From Corbicula japonica (lineage: Eukaryota; Mollusca; Bivalvia; Venerida; Cyrenidae), in contig JAZAYU010000261.1 in the NCBI GenBank assembly GCA_038501625.1, positions 496,001-560,000 on the forward strand: a stretch of 64,000 nucleotides of DNA, in the 5' to 3' direction. How positions within the stretch are numbered: the first letter of the stretch is position 1; every line of letters starts with the position of its first letter. The translations under genes were made by a program, and so were the position numbers. This document shows, in pieces, positions 34,933 through 46,915 of this stretch. The notes beneath the pieces are model-generated. The model did not search any database. It saw only the letters and a list, made by a program, of their open reading frames with translations, and had not been told where the DNA came from.

Positions 34933-35776
34933 CCGTATAAGTGATTATTTCTGCAGGCTCCAAATGCTGCGGTTTTGTTTTTGAAATTCATGGGTGTTTT
35001 TATTTCTGCGTACATTTTTTTTGTGGCATCAAGTTCTTTCATAACCGGACTAAAATTATGCGGTCTCGTTAGAAAGTGGAAATATAAAGATCGTTGCCAT
35101 TGCCATACAAACTTATATAAATATAGTAAAGCTAATACATGTACATGTATTATGTTTGAGTTAACAATCAGCTGTAAATGGAAAATCTTAACGTTATCGT
35201 TTAACAAACAAAACAAACAATCATAGCAAACACGGAGTAGAATATTACAAATGTTTCTTAAAGCTTCCATAAACAATAGAATGTTTATCTTAAGTGCAAA
35301 CAATATTAACATGTAACAATGGGAAACGATGCGCCTTTTTGAATCATTATCCAACGTGTGAAATATTTTCCTGCGATTTATCTGTGTTTTAGTACTATAA
35401 GGACGTGGTTTGGACAGCTTTAGAATATGATCAGAGTAAAACCAGATTAACTTTTGTTAAAGAGTACCGGTAAATGCAACAATACCCAAGCTCACTAAAA
35501 TGAACAATATCTTTATTCAAATATCGTTTAATAAAGCACATATAACTGTTGTACATAGCCATTTGTTTCATCTATTTAAGTATGCAACTCGTTAAAAAAA
35601 GTTGGTCGTCATTCGTTATTACATTACACATTTATTAAGTCAAAATGTAGAACTTGCCGTGACCGTTATAAAGTTCACAAAGGGATAAATATTCTGCAGA
35701 TTTTAAATTTGCGGTAATTTATTTAACCGCAGAAATAGCAGAAATAAAGTCACTGCAGAAATAACTACTTATATGG
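34933..35776. mobile_element. TA-flanked (mariner/pogo-like) non-autonomous element, 844 bp
   Basis: The left end CCGTATAAGTGATTATTTCT (then GCAG) matches the inverted right end CCATATAAGTAGTTATTTCT (then GCAG). TA flanks both sides (34931-34932 and 35777-35778). Inside are further TTTCTGCGG-like and GCAGAAATA stretches. The long minus-strand open frame across it (34872-35354) is chance. Confidence 0.75.
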
Positions 35777-35894
35777 TAATGTTCAATAGATGAGTCTGTT
35801 GAATAGATTTTAAAAGGAACAATTTAGGAGAATCTCATGACTTATGAATAATATTGTTTATTTGATCTTATTATAAGCCCAATCATACTGTTCT

Positions 35895-36092
35895 CATATG
35901 GTATGCTTAAATCTCATGTGCAACCAGAGTAGATCAAATCACCCATGCAGTCTGATGCAGATATATACTGTTTGCTTCTTGTTCAGAATTTTTCTTAGGA
36001 ATGCAAACAATGTAGATCCTGGTTGATCTGCAATGATGTGCAGGCTCTGATTGCACATGGGATATACATGTATACATGGAATAATAGTTAAT
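35895..36092. mobile_element. TTAA-type MITE, diverged
   Basis: CATGTGCAACCAGAGTAGAT to ATACATGGAATAATAGTTAA. The right TTAA is intact. Confidence 0.6.
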
Positions 36093-36819
36093 GTTATCTT
36101 AAAGTATATGTCTTTCACCTAGATGGTAGAAATGTTGAAATCTGTGTTTACATTTGTGATCTGATAAGGCATATCAAGCAAATCATTGAATTCCTTAACT
36201 GAAAAAGCCACATTTTATGTTTTTCACTAATTCAGCCATCTTAGTTCAATTTGTTTTTTTGTTGTTTTTTTTCAAAATACCAAACTGATTTAAGCATTTT
36301 ACATCTTAGTAGAGCATTACTCAATGTAGATGCAAGACCTTTGCTGGTAGGTGATGGTCTCCCTTTGACTTGATAATTTTATTTTATAGCCATTTCTTAT
36401 CTTGTGTATTAATGTTCACTTTCACGATTTTTTTTTGTTTTAAAGTCAATACCAGCCGTCATCTTTTAAAGCTCATTGACTTTTAAGTAAAAACTCAACT
36501 TTTAAAGCTCATTGTCTTAAAAATTTGTTGTACAAAATTAAGAAATGATTTGTTTTCAAAATTGGAAATGAAACTTTACCATTAGTGTTAATTCGGTATT
36601 GACAAGACTTGAATTGGAATATACATGTAAAATTATTGTTTGAGCAAAACTGGTATATATCCTTCATTAATTTTGCAACAAGCACATAAAGTGTGATTGA
36701 CAAATGTACACATGAGACTTACTCTCTTTAATTGACTGTCCAGTACAACTTTAGAGGGACTCCACACTTTCCTGCATTCTAATTGTTTGCTATCCAGTCC
36801 ATTTATTTTTTCAAGGCTT

Positions 36820-36935
36820 TTTCAAGAGGCAAACAGTGTAGTTCCAGTTCAGCCAGAACAGAAAGCAGCTTATCTGGATCTATGCTGGTGGCACACAGGA
36901 TAAAACCTATATATATATATGGAGTAAAGTGTTAA
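36820..36935. mobile_element. TTAA-type MITE, partial
   Basis: GGCAAACAGTGTAGTTCCAG to ATATATGGAGTAAAGTGTTA. The left end is missing. Confidence 0.6.
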
Positions 36936-37007
36936 GCATTGCTTATTTAAATTGTCATTGATTTGGAACAGACCTTTGTCTGGAAAAGCCTTCATAGTAA
37001 ATGATTT

Positions 37008-37690
37008 TTTATATCGCCATGGTCTTCGTCCGCCTGTCCTTCCGTCCGGCCTTCCGTGTGCACACATTTCGTGACCGGTCCAACCTGGCCGGCTCAAGGT
37101 CAAGGTCACCAGTGGTGTTTGAAAATATGAATCATGTATTTCGTGTCTGGTTCATATCTTCTGAACTCCTAGAAGGAATATCATGAAACTTTAGTCAAAT
37201 GCTCAGCCCATAAAGACGATGTGCTGAACCCATGTACCCACCTGGCCAGCTCAAGGTCAAGGTCACCAGTGATGTTTGAAGATTTGAACTATGTATTTTG
37301 TGTCTGGTTCATATCTTTTGAACCCCCTAGAATGAATATCATGAAACTTTTATCAATGTTCAGCCCATCAAGATGATGTGCAGAACCCATGTTCCAACCT
37401 GGCTGGCTCAAGGTCAAGGTCATTGAAGATTTGAACTATGTATTTTGTGTCTGGTTCATATCTTCTGAACCCCTGCAATGAATTTTATTAAACTTAAGTC
37501 AAATGTTCATTCCACCGAAATGATGTGCAGAACCCATGCTCCAACCTGGCCATGTCTCATATTTGCTCCATAACTTCCAAACTGCTGGAGATATATTTTT
37601 TAATTTGCAATTAAGCATCCATAACCTTTCCAACATTCCTGCATGCGGCGGGGGATATTGCTGTCGTTCCGACTGCCTTGTTATATTTTA
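37008..37690. mobile_element. Pearl-like element, 'ATCGCCATGG' type
   Basis: Starts with a CCGTCC-rich run (37027-37055), followed by three ~155-bp units with GGCTCAAGGTCAAGGTCA, GTATTTTGTGTCTGGTTCAT and ATGAACCCATG-like stretches, and ends near GCATGCGGCGGGGGATATTG. Same architecture as 5126-6366 but a different core. Confidence 0.65.
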
Positions 37691-37887
37691 TTAGAATAGT
37701 CAGGTTTGTGGTATTCAAATTGTAGGGTATTTATAATGAAAAATCATTGTAAGTTGATTTATTTGTCTGGTTTTGTGTTTGTCAGTTCAATTTAAATTTC
37801 AGCTTTAACAGTCAAATCAAAAGTATGTTTTTAATTGTCTCAGTGTCATAAAGAATGTTAGCATTCCTTTGAAGTCTGTGTACAATA

Positions 37888-38090
37888 CTGTGAACTCATT
37901 TATATTTGTGAGCATTAAATTTTGTGGTTTTCAATAAAACAGCATTTTCATGTGTTCATGAATTTCTCATCTTCCATTGTTTTAAATCTTATTTACCACC
38001 AAGCGTCCTTGTGGATGTTTGATTTGCAGAGAAATTGACTCACAAAATCCATGAAAAGTTAATACCCCACAAATAAAATAGAGTTCACAG
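37888..38090. mobile_element. TA-flanked MITE, 203 bp
   Basis: Left CTGTGAACTCATTTATATTT; the right end inverted reads CTGTGAACTCTATTTTATTT. TA lies outside both ends (37886-37887 and 38091-38092). Further inverted similarity runs through TTGTGAGCATTAAATTTTG. Confidence 0.8.
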
Positions 38091-39855
38091 TAATTTTTTT
38101 AGAATTTACAAGAACAATTTGTATAATAGTATTAGTCATTTTAGATGTGATAATAAATTGTAAATAGAAACTGTCTCCATTTTAATTTTAGCCAGACCAG
38201 GACCAATATTAGTGTCCAAAAGTACAAATTCAAGAAATATGTGTTTTCTAAGTACTTAAAGTGTACTGTGTACTAAACTTAAAGAGTGGGTTCTTCTGTT
38301 ATTCATTAGTTATGTTTTACCAAGATGTTATAGTTGATGATGTTTTTTCTTTACATACCTTTGGCAGCTCAAAATGAAGTTTTTTAAAATCATGCATCTT
38401 ATTCACAATTTAATACATCAATTATCATGACCTTTGATTTATATGTCACTACTTTTTGAGTAAACAAATATGTTCATTTAAAATGATTGAATAAAACTTT
38501 TATTTAAATGCTATGCACTAGACAACGCTTATTTTGATTTATTATGAGGAAGTTGTGCAAAAATTGAATTGTGATTTTGGTTAGATATATGTGGAGTATT
38601 TCAGGGTTGAAAATAGCACTTTTATTCAATTTTCACTCCTTTTGAAAGTTTATTCACTGTTATGTCCCAGATCATACTGGACAAGTGCATTGGAATATAG
38701 GTTTACATGCTTCATTTCAAATATGATTCAACCAGAGAGCAAATGTCTAAATATCAAATTCATTCAATAAATATGGGTAGTGAAGGTGGGATTAGAATAA
38801 TCTTTCATATTGATCAGATCACAAGGGAGACTAGAACAAATCTATTTCAGTTTTCTAAAAACAGTTAAAATACTTGGACTAAATGTGATTATCCTTTGTT
38901 TCCACTGTTTTACTTATACTTTTTAAATCTAAAGAAAATGTTAAGTTCCTCAAAAACCAATTTTATCACATTGAAGAAGCATCCTCAATCTACATTGTTA
39001 ACAATTCATTCTATAAATTATCCTGTCAGCCTTTAATGGTCTTAACCTAATTCAAAAAGAAACAGCAAGTCCATTTAATTAATTTGTATTAACAATTTAA
39101 TATTTCTATATAATACAAGTTCCACAACTTGCATATTTCTGTACAAAAGAATCTTGAAGAAGTAAATCATAAAGCACTTTTTTATTTTTGATAAAAAAAA
39201 ATCAACCAAATGCATCAAGGAACTGTCTGCAAATATGCCTAATTTCATGTATCAGATAATTTGTTAGCAAAACACCAATCTAGAACAACTGTTTAGAGCA
39301 TGCGAAAACCATTTTTATGAAATATCATTTGAACAAATCAAGTGTCTGCTAATCAGTTTGCTAAAATGATTTGGTTTTTTGCTTATGTTGTTCAGAATCC
39401 AGACATTTGGTCCCCCAAGAATGTTGCCATTTAACAAAGTCATAATCCCTGGAATACTGCTATGCTGGTATGTCAGTATACTTTCCACGTATTAGTAAGA
39501 ACTCTTTGTCTTGAAGAGACTGATACAAACATGCCATTTCTTAGATTTTTTAAAATTCCCAGAAATTTTGACATTAACCTAGGTGATTTTAGCAAAATGG
39601 CAGAGGTCTAGAATGGATTTAACTAACAAGAATAAACTGATGACCTTAATCAAAGAACATTGATCAGTGATGGTAAAATATAAGAGCTGTGTCATATAAA
39701 AATATGTCTTCTGGACAATGTTGTCATTCCCAAAGAAGAATAAAAGGAAAGAAAACACAAAATACAGTAGTATTAAAATTATTTCAAACAAAACAAAAAT
39801 CAAAATGATGACAATTTTTCCAAAACCTTAATTTAATAGCTATCAGCAATATCAC
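38091..39855. other. Intergenic, nothing recognised
   Basis: AT-rich with short open frames only. Lies between the TA-flanked MITE and the 3' end of MEI4. Confidence 0.55.
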
Positions 39856-40072
39856 TTAACCCTATACTCCATATATATCGCATATACAAACACACATCCA
39901 CATGTGCAATCTGATCTGGATCTACATTGTTTGCTTCCTGGTCAGAAATAAGCTAATGAATCAAAATATGAATAGTGCAGATTCTGATAAGATGGCACAA
40001 ATGTGCCACCTGATCTGCATTTACTCTGTTTGCCCATGTATAACAGCCATATCCCAGTGGGTAAAGGGTTAA
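39856..40072. mobile_element. TTAA-type palindromic MITE with both TTAA ends, 3' of MEI4
   Basis: TTAACCCTATACTCC to GGGTAAAGGGTTAA, 217 bp. Right edge 49 bp beyond the MEI4 stop, so it may supply the 3' UTR or poly(A) region. Confidence 0.8.
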
Positions 40073-40120
40073 ATCACATGTTTGTAGCTGGAAACAACTG
40101 CACTAAATTTTTATAAGAGG

Positions 40121-40459
40121 TTAATCAAACAAAGCACACAATCTCCATACAGCATGTGCAAACAGGGGAAAATGTTCCGATATATGCAACAAACTGTCCT
40201 CCAGCATTTCCCGTGCTCTCTTCTCTCGACACAGAGCCATCTCATCCGATGTAGCATTTGTTAAACACACTTGACATGCTTTGAATATGTAACACACATT
40301 ACAGTATCTCTCTGGGTCTATGTCTTCTTTATTGTGTGCAGAGTTTCTGAGATCTGTGGAATATGATAGGATTGTGTTGCAGAGAAGATCTATAAGTGTT
40401 GGTGTGAACTGTCTGCAAGAGCCAAATGTTGACAACAACATGCACTGCTGCTCAAGAAC
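40121..40459 (-). CDS. MEI4: MEI4 homologue, exon 3 (stop codon)
   Basis: Acceptor TTTTTTAAG at 40468-40460, then 112 codons and TAA at 40123-40121. It begins VLEQQCMLLSTFGSCRQFTP and ends LLHISEHFPLFAHAVWRLCA then LFD. The closing block (HIS..FPLFA..VWR) resembles the conserved C-terminus of vertebrate MEI4. A TTAA-type MITE (39856-40072) starts about 50 bp past the stop and so probably lies in or next to the 3' UTR; another (40753-40930) lies in the intron. Confidence 0.87.
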   Translation of the reverse strand, partial: VLEQQCMLLSTFGSCRQFTPTLIDLLCNTILSYSTDLRNSAHNKEDIDPERYCNVCYIFKACQVCLTNATSDEMALCREKRAREMLEDSLLHISEHFPLFAHAVWRLCALFD

Positions 40460-40628
40460 CTTAAAAAATAAACAATATACAAACAGATTTACTTGAAATC
40501 GAAACAATTCTCAAATGCCACTGATAGGCAGAGAATCCATGGAGAATATTTTTCAGACAAATGCACACATCTGTGTACAGCGTATCATAACTAAGAGATT
40601 GTTAGTTCAAATCATTAAGCATAGGGTT

Positions 40629-40700
40629 TGACACATATGTGACCAGTGTAGATCTCAATCTGGGTCTAAACATTTGCTTATTCAGGCAATAAATTTCTGT
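40629..40700. mobile_element. TTAA-type MITE fragment
   Basis: GTGACCAGTGTAGATCTC and CTGGGTCTAAACATTTGC only; in the MEI4 intron 2. Confidence 0.5.
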
Positions 40701-40752
40701 CTAACATCCCTAACAGACTTTTTCAGACTGAATGAAAGGTAAACCGATTGTA

Positions 40753-40930
40753 ATAACCCTTTCCTCCATATATACGCTTTTTTTTTACGCATGTGCAACA
40801 AGTGTAGATCCAGATCAGCTGACATGTCCATGCCATCTGATCAGGATCTGCACTGGTCGCATTTTGGTCAAAAATAACCTTATGAATCTAATAGTGAACA
40901 GTTTAGATCCTGATCAGACAGCATGGATGG
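40753..40930. mobile_element. TTAA-type MITE, right end truncated
   Basis: AATAACCCTTTCCTCCATAT, GTGTAGATCCAGATCAGC and CTGATCAGGATCTGCACTGG are intact. It stops inside the right arm at GATCAGACAGCATGGATGG. In the MEI4 intron 2. Confidence 0.75.
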
Positions 40931-41218
40931 AAAATGTTCTAGCAAACCAGTTGAGTTACCCCTGTAAAACAATAAGTGTGAACTTTGTCTGTATTACAAA
41001 CACTTGCAATTACAATGTTTGTTAGATGTTTTAAACAACCAAATGTACATGTATTTCATAATTTCATCAAATAAGGAGAATACCATTAGGATACATGCAT
41101 ACAGAATATCAAGTAGGAATTCTATTCTTTTTCAATGTGTACTTACTGGCTTGGATTACTGACTTTTGATGTATTTGTAATCAATCTAATGTTTTCTAAC
41201 AGTTGCATGTTTACTTAC

Positions 41219-41637
41219 TTTGTAACTGTATTCTTTGTGTGACATGATATTTTCTATAACTGTTGAACACAAGTTCGCGAATCTCTCAAGTACACTGTCT
41301 GCCAACTCAATGCTGCATTTATCTACAACAGATACAATGCTCAATATACATTTCTCTTGCAAATTCCAGGAAATTTCAGTCTTACCCACATGATTCTTTA
41401 GTAAGTCTAGACTGTGAAACAAACTTTGCTTGGTGAGAGTCTGCAGATCTTTGTCCAGAGACAAAGCTTTAGAAGCAGTCTGAATGCTGATCACATTATG
41501 TAGGAAATCAGTATGCTTAGCCAATGAGATTTTGGCATGAGTTGGTACTATACTTTGATTGGCTGTTTGTGATGTTTCAGCACTCCCAGAAGGCGGTGGT
41601 GTTGGAAATAAAGGTTGACTGTCTGAAAGCTCCACAT
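41219..41637 (-). CDS. MEI4: MEI4 homologue, exon 2
   Basis: A 419-bp exon. The acceptor TATTTCAG at 41645-41638 is preceded by a T-rich tract. The exon starts with two bases completing the Asp codon from exon 1 and ends in phase 0 at a consensus GTAAGT. It carries a proline/serine-rich linker (SQPLFPTPPPSGSAETSQTA), then a helical region including ISLAKHTDFLHNVISIQTAS and a run of leucine-rich helices (LTKQSLFHSLDLLKNHVG). This fits the helical central region of MEI4. No frameshift or stop is present. Confidence 0.87.
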
Positions 41638-42056
41638 CTGAAATATTGAAGAAAAAAAGTTACTTGAACGTTTATTTGCCATCTATGAGCAACATTTGAT
41701 GTAAACATAAAGCAATGCCTTTTAAATATATATACTACTAAAACTATATGAACTTGATTCACCATTATATTCTTCATTAATACATATAATCGTTTAAATT
41801 ACTGTTTATGTAAATATGTTTCCTTTTATAAATTATGTAGTAAAAAACCTAATTGATTTTAAAAACAAATTATGAACATAAAATATTGTGTAAATAAAAT
41901 CCATTTTTTGCCTTAACAAAAAGCTAACATTAGAGTGGGAATAATGTGCATTGGCGTTGCCATGAATTAAACTAACCCTTCACTCAATAAACATCTGCGG
42001 CCATAAGAAATATAGCCACTAGCATTATATATGTAGTAGATTTTATAATATAACTG

Positions 42057-42165
42057 TGGCCTCAGCAGCTCAATTGGTAGAGTATCAGCATGGTATGCCA
42101 GAGGTCCATTTTTAAGTCCTGGTCGTGGCTACTCTTTTCAACTCAAATCTGCCACATTAGAATTA
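42057..42165 (+). mobile_element. tRNA-derived SINE, copy 1
   Basis: The head has an A-box-like GCAGCTCAATTGGTAGAGTA, an anticodon loop ATGGTAT (anticodon GGT, Thr-like) and a decayed B box TTTTTAAGTCCTGG. The body is CTACTCTTTTCAACTCAAAT then CTGCCACAT. In the MEI4 intron 1. The acceptor stem does not close, so this is not a working tRNA. Confidence 0.65.
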
Positions 42166-42317
42166 TGGACAGGGCAATTACCCTTGGAGCTCCTTTGGGC
42201 AAAGCAAGTGGCTGGGGTAATCAACCTGAACCTAGGCAGACCCTTACACACATTTGCCAAGTAAATTGGAAATGTCTCATATAAGTGTGGAGGAATGTTG
42301 TAGATTTTGTACCAGCA

Positions 42318-42417
42318 GTCTCAGTATCTTTATTGGTAGACGTTGGCATGGTAAGCCAGAGGTCGGAGGTTCGGGTCCTGGGCTAGGCTATTCTTTCCAA
42401 CCCAAATCTGCCACATA
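42318..42417 (+). mobile_element. tRNA-derived SINE, copy 2
   Basis: CAGTATCTTTATTGGTAGAC (A box), the anticodon arm TTGGC-ATGGTAA-GCCAG with anticodon GGT, and an intact B box GGTTCGGGTCC. Followed by the same CCAACCCAAATCTGCCACAT body as copy 1. About 45 bp past the MEI4 exon 1 donor. Confidence 0.7.
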
Positions 42418-42461
42418 ATTTAATATCCAAGTATGAATTTAAAGACTGAACAATCAATAAC

Positions 42462-42705
42462 CTTGTGTGATATGTGCAAATTCACTAAACAAGTCCTTGT
42501 TTATCCTGGTTTCTGTATTTAACACTAGCTGTTGTTTCAGATGTAAGATTTCTGTTTCTGCCCTCTCATACTTCTCTTTCCAGTGCAGCTGACTGGCTCT
42601 GAAACTTTCTGCCAAATGTGTGGCGTATTCCTCTCCTCCCTGATGTGCTGGTTTATTTCTCAATACTGCTAGAGCCACCGCTACATGCATCTTCATTTGC
42701 TCCAT
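42462..42705 (-). CDS. MEI4: MEI4 homologue, exon 1
   Basis: ATG at 42705-42703, 81 codons plus one base, donor GTTATT (weak but in phase). It begins MEQMKMHVAVALAVLRNKPA and continues with HWKEKYERAETEILHLKQQL. The block 'ALA.LR.KPA......Y..HLA......HWK.K.E..E.E.L.L.Q.L' matches the conserved N-terminus of animal MEI4, including the start of a coiled coil. MEI4 acts with REC114 and IHO1 on meiotic chromosome axes and is needed for SPO11-dependent double-strand breaks. Together the three exons give 1002 nt, 333 residues plus stop, slightly shorter than the mammalian protein (about 385-390 residues). Confidence 0.87.
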
Positions 42706-42821
42706 TGCGTTGCTATCTGAAATTCTTTATACCGGGGGCTTTATTGATAAAAAAACAACAGTAGGCCTACGTCCTATGCAAGACTTATGTTGTAAATTTC
42801 ACGAATTTACCCTATCACCGG

Positions 42822-43100
42822 TTATGGTTGCGGGAAAGTTTGAGCTGCTTGTTTTCTCTCAGCGTACGTTTCTGCCGGTAGGTGATTATTTGTTAAATGT
42901 TTGTACAAATAATTAGTCCGATACAGATAAACGGGTTGTAAAACCGGAGGTAGATGAGGGAGGGTCACTTTTTTTCCACATTGGTTATTTTCCGGGAATA
43001 TTTTACTCCTTTCAAGCTCAATAATTTCATCATAACTCGTGTTGATCATGATGCACCGTGATAACTTTGCTAAGTTTTGGCTCATTGTCCTGAAATTCAA
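42822..43100 (-). CDS. Possible small ORF upstream of MEI4, unknown
   Basis: A 92-codon open frame on the same strand, ending 116 bp before the MEI4 start. It begins MNFRTMSQNLAKLSRCIMIN and ends AERKQAAQTFPQP. No family is recognised. It may be an upstream ORF in the MEI4 5' region, an exon of another transcript, or chance. The nearby sequence is less repeat-like than most of the window. Confidence 0.2.
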   Translation of the reverse strand: MNFRTMSQNLAKLSRCIMINTSYDEIIELERSKIFPENNQCGKKVTLPHLPPVLQPVYLYRTNYLYKHLTNNHLPAETYAERKQAAQTFPQP

Positions 43101-43394
43101 CTTTGTTTAGGGCTAATTACTGACCTTTCGCATATGGAGGTGAGGTGGGAGAGGCAGTTTCTCTCTTAACATTGTGTTCAAGTGTGTATCCCATTTTTTC
43201 CCCTGATCTGTTTACCTTGTTATCTTATACAGTTTTTGATTATCTGGGTTTTTTTTCAGTATTCAACTTGGGAGAAAAGTATATGATTTGCCATTAGAAA
43301 CATGACCGAATATTGGCTATAAAATTGTTGCCAAAATTAATGGACAACTTTACAGATTTTCCTTTTACTAAGGCAGTAGAAAATTTTTTAGATT

Positions 43395-43580
43395 CTCATT
43401 TGTGCCGTCTGATCAGGATCTAAACTGTTTTTTGTAAACCGCTTTTTGTTTCATTAGTTTATTTCTGACCAAAATGTGACCAGTGCAGATCCTGATCAGA
43501 AGGCATGGATGTGCCGGCTGATCTGGATCTACACTGGTTGCACATGCATAAAAATGCCTATATATCAAGGAAAGGGTTTA
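43395..43580. mobile_element. TTAA-type MITE, left end truncated
   Basis: TGTGCCGTCTGATCAGGATC to CTATATATCAAGGAAAGG, with a centre ATTTCTGACCAAAATGTGAC. About 700 bp upstream of the MEI4 start. Confidence 0.7.
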
Positions 43581-45271
43581 TCACGATCCTCGACAACAGC
43601 AACAACAACAACAATCTGTCAACAAAAATAATATAAAATCGAGAAGAAAATTCAAAAGTTTCATTATATTAACAATATTTAGCCCTGATTATTTGTAAAA
43701 ATAGTGTGAATTCCCATTCAAAACCTGAATTATCTGCAAAATGCGGTTAAATTTTCAGGTGCCAAAAATTGGGGCCAATATAAAACGCAGCTTTTAACGC
43801 AGGCTGCGTTATGCAGGCTGCGTTTTTCGTGTATAAAACGCAGCTACGCAGTCTGTATAGATATAGAGGGAAAACGCAGCTTTTTCTAAATATGTTACTA
43901 GACAATATGTTATGTTTATAAAAAGAAGTATTTATGGTTCTTTATCGTTATTTTATTAAAATATCGTTATATCTTTATGATATAGTAATGTGTTATTTCC
44001 AAATAAGTAAAAATATTTATTTATTATGTGAAGGTAATTTTCTAAATTACCTATAGATTTTCTTTAAGTCCGAATCACTTGCAAAGGGATAAATCAATAT
44101 CCGATTTTTTAAATTTTGTTATATATTGTAAAATTATGTAATAATTTATACTGACTGTGTGTCCCATATATCATTCGATTTATGTAGTATGCGATTTAAG
44201 GATATAAAACGCAGCGAGGCAGCCATTATAGATAGGTAGGGAAAACGCAGCCTTTTTAAAACATACGGGAATCGTTAGAAACAATAAAAATGTAGTGTTT
44301 TTTCTGTAATCAATATGTTTAAATCAATTTACATTGGATTGATAGTAAGGTCTATATTTAGAGATATGTTTTATAAGTTTGCTCGGTTATAAGTAATTGT
44401 AGTTAAGTGTCATACAGAGTTTTTTCTCTTAAGGATTTTATGAACGTATACGCTACAAACAAAACATTGTTTATTTAGTAATTCCACATACAAATATTAT
44501 ATAATTATTCTTACTCCTTTATGTCGGTAATTTGAAAGATACATTGTGCCTTTTACAAAGCGCATCAATGGAAATTGAATTTTGTTTAAAATTATTACAG
44601 AAATTATTTTTATCAAGTTTTATTGTAATGGAACAAAATTGTTATCACTCAATAATTCAAAAACTGGTTCATGATAAGAAAATTACGAAATTTAATGTAT
44701 TAATTAATATATGTATCTCTGATGATGTGAATGTTCATTTTTATTTGTTCATAAACTTAATAAAATTTTAAAAGCAAGACGCCATCATTCTTGTTGCATG
44801 TCACACTGTTAACGCGCGTGTCTGGTGACACCTTAATTAATTGACCGTGCTCTTATCATCCAATCTATGATACGAAATCAACAAAGCTACGAACTTGTTT
44901 ATTGGCACAATGACACCAACTTAAATGGAATTAGCTCGCTTATATATTCAGATTTTAAACAATTCGTTCGAGTGATTTCGTTGTTAAAACAAGCTTTAAG
45001 CTTTTAAAATAAGAGTTTTCTAAAACATTTTGTGAATTACTTTAATATACAATGATTTTTTCTAAATAAGCTTTAAATTTTAACTCACAATTTAAATAAC
45101 TAAGAGGTGTCACACACATGTATGTGAATTGATTTTACACGTACAAAAAATTTAACAAAAAAGAGTATGTCAGACTACAGTTATCTGACAAAGCACATAT
45201 TCCGCTAGTTCTAAGTTTGAACTCTAAGATCATGTTGCTGCTGATATCTATAACTGTGACTGAATAAAAAA

Positions 45272-45275
45272 ATGC

Positions 45276-45307
<32 letters not shown>

Positions 45308-45349
45308 ATGGTGGTGGTGGTGGTGATGATGACGATGATGATGATGATT
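45272..45349 (+). repeat. Compound (TGC)n(TGA)n(TGG)n microsatellite
   Basis: About 8 TGC, then TGA, TGG and TGA triplets in one uninterrupted run inside the MULE. It gives spurious poly-Ser/Ala and poly-Met open frames on either strand. Confidence 0.95.
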
Positions 45350-46331
45350 GTTCCAATAATCATATTTATCCGTTTTCATCTTTATAATTATATTCCTCAA
45401 ACAATTTTATATCTTTATATGGTCAATTTAAAAATGATTATACATGTATGTTTTCATTTTTCTTTTGAAAAATTTTGAAACTGAGTGTTTTAACCTGTTT
45501 TGACAATAATGGAATGAATGTGCGTCAAATGAAATAGATGAAGTCAGGTGTAACAACGAGATCCAGGTTATAGTTTATGACACATTGTAATTGTACAATT
45601 GTGCCGGAGCTTGTCGCTGACCACGTCCTCGTAATCTTGCAATAAACAAGAAATGTGCTACTGTGCCCATTATAAAAAGAATGTCTTCATTATGTAGATA
45701 CCCGCCCACACGTTTTTACAGGAGGTGATATAAATTTTTCAGACAATTAGATGAATGTCACATTTGCTAGCAATGTAGACAAGCCAGTTGATTATTTATC
45801 TCTATCAATATAGTTAATTTTGTAGCGCATTATAAAAAGAAACGTGAAAAACCAATTAAATACATTTAACCAATGTTCTAACTACACCGATCGTATTTTC
45901 TTCATTTCTCAGCGTGGATTTGAAGTATGCACTTGAATCTCGAAACATATTAAGATAAATCATTTTCACTTCTTTTTATGAATAAATTATCAAAATCCTG
46001 ACATGCGTATGGAAAACACCGACATTAAATAAAGGTAGGGGTAAAATAAAAAGTCACATAATTGTCAGTAGAGGGCATATTATCCGTTAACTTATTAAAA
46101 TATGGATTCTCATGTTATTTGAACATTTCTATGCAATTCTGCAATAATGTGAGTGGTTCGCTGTGACACTGAGGATTTTTCAGCAGTTTTGGCCGTTTTC
46201 ATTATAATGCTCTTTTACAAAAGCTAGGACCAATTTTGTGAATTATTTCAAAAAATGTATCACATCAGCAGAAATATTAATTTGCTGGAACCATATATTA
46301 CGTGACCTTAAGTTTTGGTTAAACAATCATA

Positions 46332-46829
46332 ATGGTACTTCAGATGATAAAAAAATATGATGCAAACATTCGTAATTTACTTAATAGTGAAACTAAAGAA
46401 CAATTTGAACAAAAATACGAGGATGTAAAACAAAGCTGGGGTCAAGCTATGGTAAGCTATTTTGAAGAAAACTTATACGATTCTAGAACACGCGGGACGC
46501 TGGGTGCTTAAAAAACGATAATTATAATTCTTATTCTGACATAACAAACAATGGGGCCGAATCTATGAATGCAAAATTAAAAAGAATTGTTGATTTAACG
46601 CGAAATAGATATCATAGTGTTATACTTAAATTATTTGCAGGTAAACGATGTTTCAGAGATATTAAGGGCATTTTGCGGTGAAAGCGAACTTACTTTACTG
46701 TACCGATTTAAATTTGCGAAGAAAGATCCAGAAACTGTTATTCTTCCAAAGAATGTTTGTCATCCTGACAATTTAATTCAACTTATTAAGGGTCACCTCC
46801 CGCAATTTGTAAAGACGATTCCAAATTGA
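46332..46829 (+). pseudogene. Broken Mutator-like (MULE) transposase, C-terminal part
   Basis: Three reading pieces follow one another inside the 43773-47672 element. Piece 1 (46332-46511) runs from ATG to a stop and contains EQFEQKYEDVKQSWGQAMVS and YFEENLYDSRTR. Skipping one base near 46500-46520 restores GRWVLKN, followed in another frame by SDITNNGAESMNAKLKR. A further frame change gives DVSEILRAFCGESELTLLYR to 46829. The helical W..YFE.N.. block followed by NNG.ES.N..LK is the pattern at the end of MULE transposase cores. At least two frame breaks make it inactive; the catalytic DDE region was not found. Confidence 0.6.
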
Positions 46830-46915
46830 AGAGTCCGGTAAAAATACCGCCTGGTGCGGACACAAGAATCTCAAATGAACAAGAAATTAATAATTTGGAA
46901 AACCAAGAATCACAA

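Noticed and set aside
34872..35354. 160-codon minus-strand open frame
   Set aside because: Overlaps most of a TA-flanked non-autonomous element including its end, has no recognisable domain, and is AT-rich noise.
42057..42130. Functional tRNA-Thr gene
   Set aside because: B box and acceptor stem are decayed, and a SINE body follows in both copies.
45135..45478. Poly-Ser/Ala and poly-Met open frames
   Set aside because: Read through a compound trinucleotide microsatellite.
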